Shown one piece after another: positions 21,849-23,590 of a stretch of 23,590 nucleotides of DNA; the first letter of the stretch is position 1; each line of letters starts with the position of its first letter. This DNA is from a virus. Location: positions 1-23,590 of IMG/VR virus record IMGVR_UViG_3300031898_000273; one strand, 5' to 3'. The notes under the pieces were generated by a model. The model was not told where the DNA came from, did no database searches, and was given only the letters and a program-made list of their open reading frames with translations. The position numbers and the translations under genes were made by a program.

Positions 21849-21921
21849 GGGGGTCTACAAAACGATAGGGAGGTATCGCTTAGGAGGCTTTCTTCGCAAG
21901 GCTCGAAGCGTAAAGAATCAA

Positions 21922-22185
21922 GTGAAGAAAGACACTCAGGAGCTTAGGCACAAATTACTTGCTGAACTGGAAGCAATGTTTGACATTGCCAAGAAAGCTG
22001 CGACTGACCCTCAGACGAAGCCTAAGCAGGCTCAGATTTGGGTTCGCATCATGGGCTACCTCGGTCAAGTTATGAACAGCATTTCTGAAAGCTTCGACGA
22101 GGCTAAGGCTTTAGAGTATTTTGAAAACTTGGAGCGCATGATCCGTGAAGCTAAAGGAGATTCTGAAGAAAGCCAAAAACCTTGA
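21922..22185 (+). CDS. Putative small terminase subunit or terminase-linked helical protein
   Basis: The 87-residue all-helical product (DTQELRHKLLAELEAMFDIA, then QIWVRIMGYLGQVMNSIS) immediately precedes and overlaps the large terminase gene by 41 bases, the usual place of the small subunit that recognises packaging sites. GTG at 21922 is the canonical start. However the frame is open and coding-like upstream to an ATA at 21865, reading (M)GRYRLGGFLRKARSVKNQ, which would add a basic N-terminal segment suited to DNA binding. A run AGGGGGGT lies 11 bases before that ATA. Confidence 0.5.
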   Translation: MKKDTQELRHKLLAELEAMFDIAKKAATDPQTKPKQAQIWVRIMGYLGQVMNSISESFDEAKALEYFENLERMIREAKGDSEESQKP

Positions 22186-23590
22186 AAATGATTGGCTCGA
22201 ACAGCAGAAGGCCAAAGACACAGAAATTCCACAAGACTTCATTTCTTTCTGCCAAAAAATGCTTGGCTTAACCCTAACAAAGTATCAGATTGAAGCCACA
22301 AAACTCTTGGAAGACTACAATGATGTGGCACTCCGCTGGTGCAGACAAAGCGGCAAGACTCACCTGATTGCTGCTTGGCTTCTCCATTATGCTTTGCTCA
22401 ATCCAGCCTCACACATAGCCATCGTAGGCCCAAGCTGGCGACAAACAATGATTCCCATAACAAAAATGAACTACTTCAGAACACGACTCCCATCCGGACT
22501 ATTCTACAAGCCCCAGCGAACAATTGTGCGCTTGAAAAACGGAAGCATAATTCAAGCCTTCCCGAACAATCCCAACAACCTCAGAGGCTTCACGTTAAAA
22601 ATCATATACTGCGACGAAATGGCATTCATCGGAAATGACGAAGCCCTCTTTGACGCCGTGAGCTTCTGTCTCGCCACCACTGCAGGCAAATTCATAGCCA
22701 GCAGCACGCCTTGGAGAACAGACAGCATCTTTTGGAAAATATGCAATGAAGAAGCCTTCAAACACTTCGGAAAAAGCCACGTCACCTGGCAACAAGCACT
22801 ACAACCAAATGGTCCCTTAACACAGGATTGGCTTGAAAAGAAAAAACGAGAATATGAAGGCGACCCGTGGCGATGGCGTCGAGAAATGGAAGCCGAATGG
22901 GCAGAAGACGAAAGCGTATGGCTCTCCCAAGCCTTAATCACAAGCTGCATCGACCACACACTCGAATACTACGACTTTGAAAAAGCTGCCACAGGCGAGT
23001 TCTTCGCAGGCTTAGACCTCGGCAAATACCAAGACTACAGCGTATTGGTAGTTGTGGAGATAGAGGATACCTCTATAAAATTAATTCACTTGCATCGCTT
23101 TCCATTACAGACCCCCTACGCAAGCGTAATCGGCTATGTCAAGACCATCTGCGACCGCTGGCAAACAATAAACAAAGTCTTAGTCGACATGTCAGGCGTA
23201 GGCGACTACATCACCGAAGACATGGTTAACGCTGGCATAAGCGGAACCGAAGGCGTCAAATTCACACAAGAAGCCAAAGAGAAAATGGCTCAGTGGCTCA
23301 AGCAATGCATGGTCGAAAAAAGGCTGAAAATACCCTATGACAGCGACCTAATCGCAGAACTAAACATTGAACGTTTTGAATTGACAAAAGACGGAAAAAT
23401 CAGATTCAGCCATCCCGAAGGCACAAACGATGACCGCTTCTGGAGCTTAGCCTTAGCATGCTACTCAACGAGAGCAGAACCTTCACCTAAGCTCTGGGTA
23501 GTGCCACGTATCGCATCTCTGGGAAAGGTGAAGCTCAAGCAACTGCGCAAGAAGCTTCTAAAACACCAAACTACAGGCGTAACAAGATGA
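22145..23590 (+). CDS. terL: Terminase large subunit (ATPase and nuclease)
   Basis: The 481-residue product shows both catalytic halves. The ATPase has Walker A CRQSGKTH (66-73), Walker B IIYCDE (153-158) and the coupling motif SSTP (186-189). The RNase H-like nuclease has AGLDLGKYQDYS with D291, VLVDMSGVGD with D348, and a final acidic DDRFW at 429-433. The enzyme translocates DNA into the prohead through the portal and cuts the concatemer. The GTG start lies inside the previous gene, with GGAG about ten bases before. The gene is complete at the right edge, ending TGA at 23588-23590. Its place after the tail genes, not before the portal, is unusual. Confidence 0.9.
   Translation: MKLKEILKKAKNLENDWLEQQKAKDTEIPQDFISFCQKMLGLTLTKYQIEATKLLEDYNDVALRWCRQSGKTHLIAAWLLHYALLNPASHIAIVGPSWRQTMIPITKMNYFRTRLPSGLFYKPQRTIVRLKNGSIIQAFPNNPNNLRGFTLKIIYCDEMAFIGNDEALFDAVSFCLATTAGKFIASSTPWRTDSIFWKICNEEAFKHFGKSHVTWQQALQPNGPLTQDWLEKKKREYEGDPWRWRREMEAEWAEDESVWLSQALITSCIDHTLEYYDFEKAATGEFFAGLDLGKYQDYSVLVVVEIEDTSIKLIHLHRFPLQTPYASVIGYVKTICDRWQTINKVLVDMSGVGDYITEDMVNAGISGTEGVKFTQEAKEKMAQWLKQCMVEKRLKIPYDSDLIAELNIERFELTKDGKIRFSHPEGTNDDRFWSLALACYSTRAEPSPKLWVVPRIASLGKVKLKQLRKKLLKHQTTGVTR

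Noticed and set aside
21881-21887. TAGGAGG, a near-perfect ribosome-binding site before the small-terminase-like gene
   Set aside because: No start codon lies at a usable distance downstream (the GTG is about 35 bases away). It is explained as Gly-Gly codons in the upstream-extended frame.

Overview
The window is most of the late region of a tailed virus or provirus (Caudoviricetes, HK97-fold capsid) of an archaeon. Archaeal features are TATA-like boxes close to start codons, several probable leaderless starts, frequent TTG/GTG starts, ribbon-helix-helix (RHH) and winged-helix regulators, and many small zinc-ribbon proteins. The style resembles proviruses of Bathyarchaeia-type Thermoproteota, but that is an impression from protein style, not a search result. 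No integrase, replication protein, tRNA, rRNA or CRISPR array is visible.

Layout. 1-1000: a small plus-strand gene and a minus-strand pair including a protein with three RHH-like units. About 975-1095: a divergent promoter region with repeated sites. 1096-3198: a tight plus-strand operon of an RHH protein, four unknowns and a winged-helix protein. 3198-3372: a non-coding stretch closed by a long-range stem, a candidate structured RNA. 3429-6700: a cargo module of two paralogous three-Cys-motif radical-SAM-like proteins and a convergent TcmP-like partner. 6846-7222: a zinc ribbon and another RHH gene. 7277-12050: head genes (prohead protease, zinc ribbon, decoration protein, major capsid protein, zinc protein, winged helix, portal, small membrane protein). 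12148-14013: an AT-rich insertion with a HEPN-motif protein and an oppositely oriented zinc/coiled-coil/membrane protein. 14014-21848: connector, neck, tail tube, tail assembly chaperone, gp10-like protein, tape measure, tail hub and a small membrane protein. 21922-23590: a putative small terminase and the large terminase, unusually placed after the tail genes.

How the genes work together. The protease matures a capsid built from the major capsid and decoration proteins. The portal, connector, stopper and tail-completion proteins form the neck. The tube, chaperone, tape measure and hub build a tail predicted to be very short, and the terminase packages DNA. Three virion proteins appear to carry glycan-related modules: an alpha/alpha-toroid fused to the stopper, a beta-sandwich inserted in the tail-completion protein, and a CBM-like jelly roll in the hub. 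These suggest a particle that binds or cuts host surface glycans.

Most notable points: (1) a perfect T_TTT_TTA slippery heptamer in the tail-chaperone gene with a clear -1 extension, indicating programmed frameshifting; (2) three genes whose coding sequence runs upstream past any ATG/GTG/TTG to an ATA codon; (3) the structured RNA candidate next to the three-Cys/TcmP module; (4) a conserved second cysteine set in both three-Cys proteins; (5) the glycan-module fusions in neck proteins; (6) the HEPN-containing insertion.
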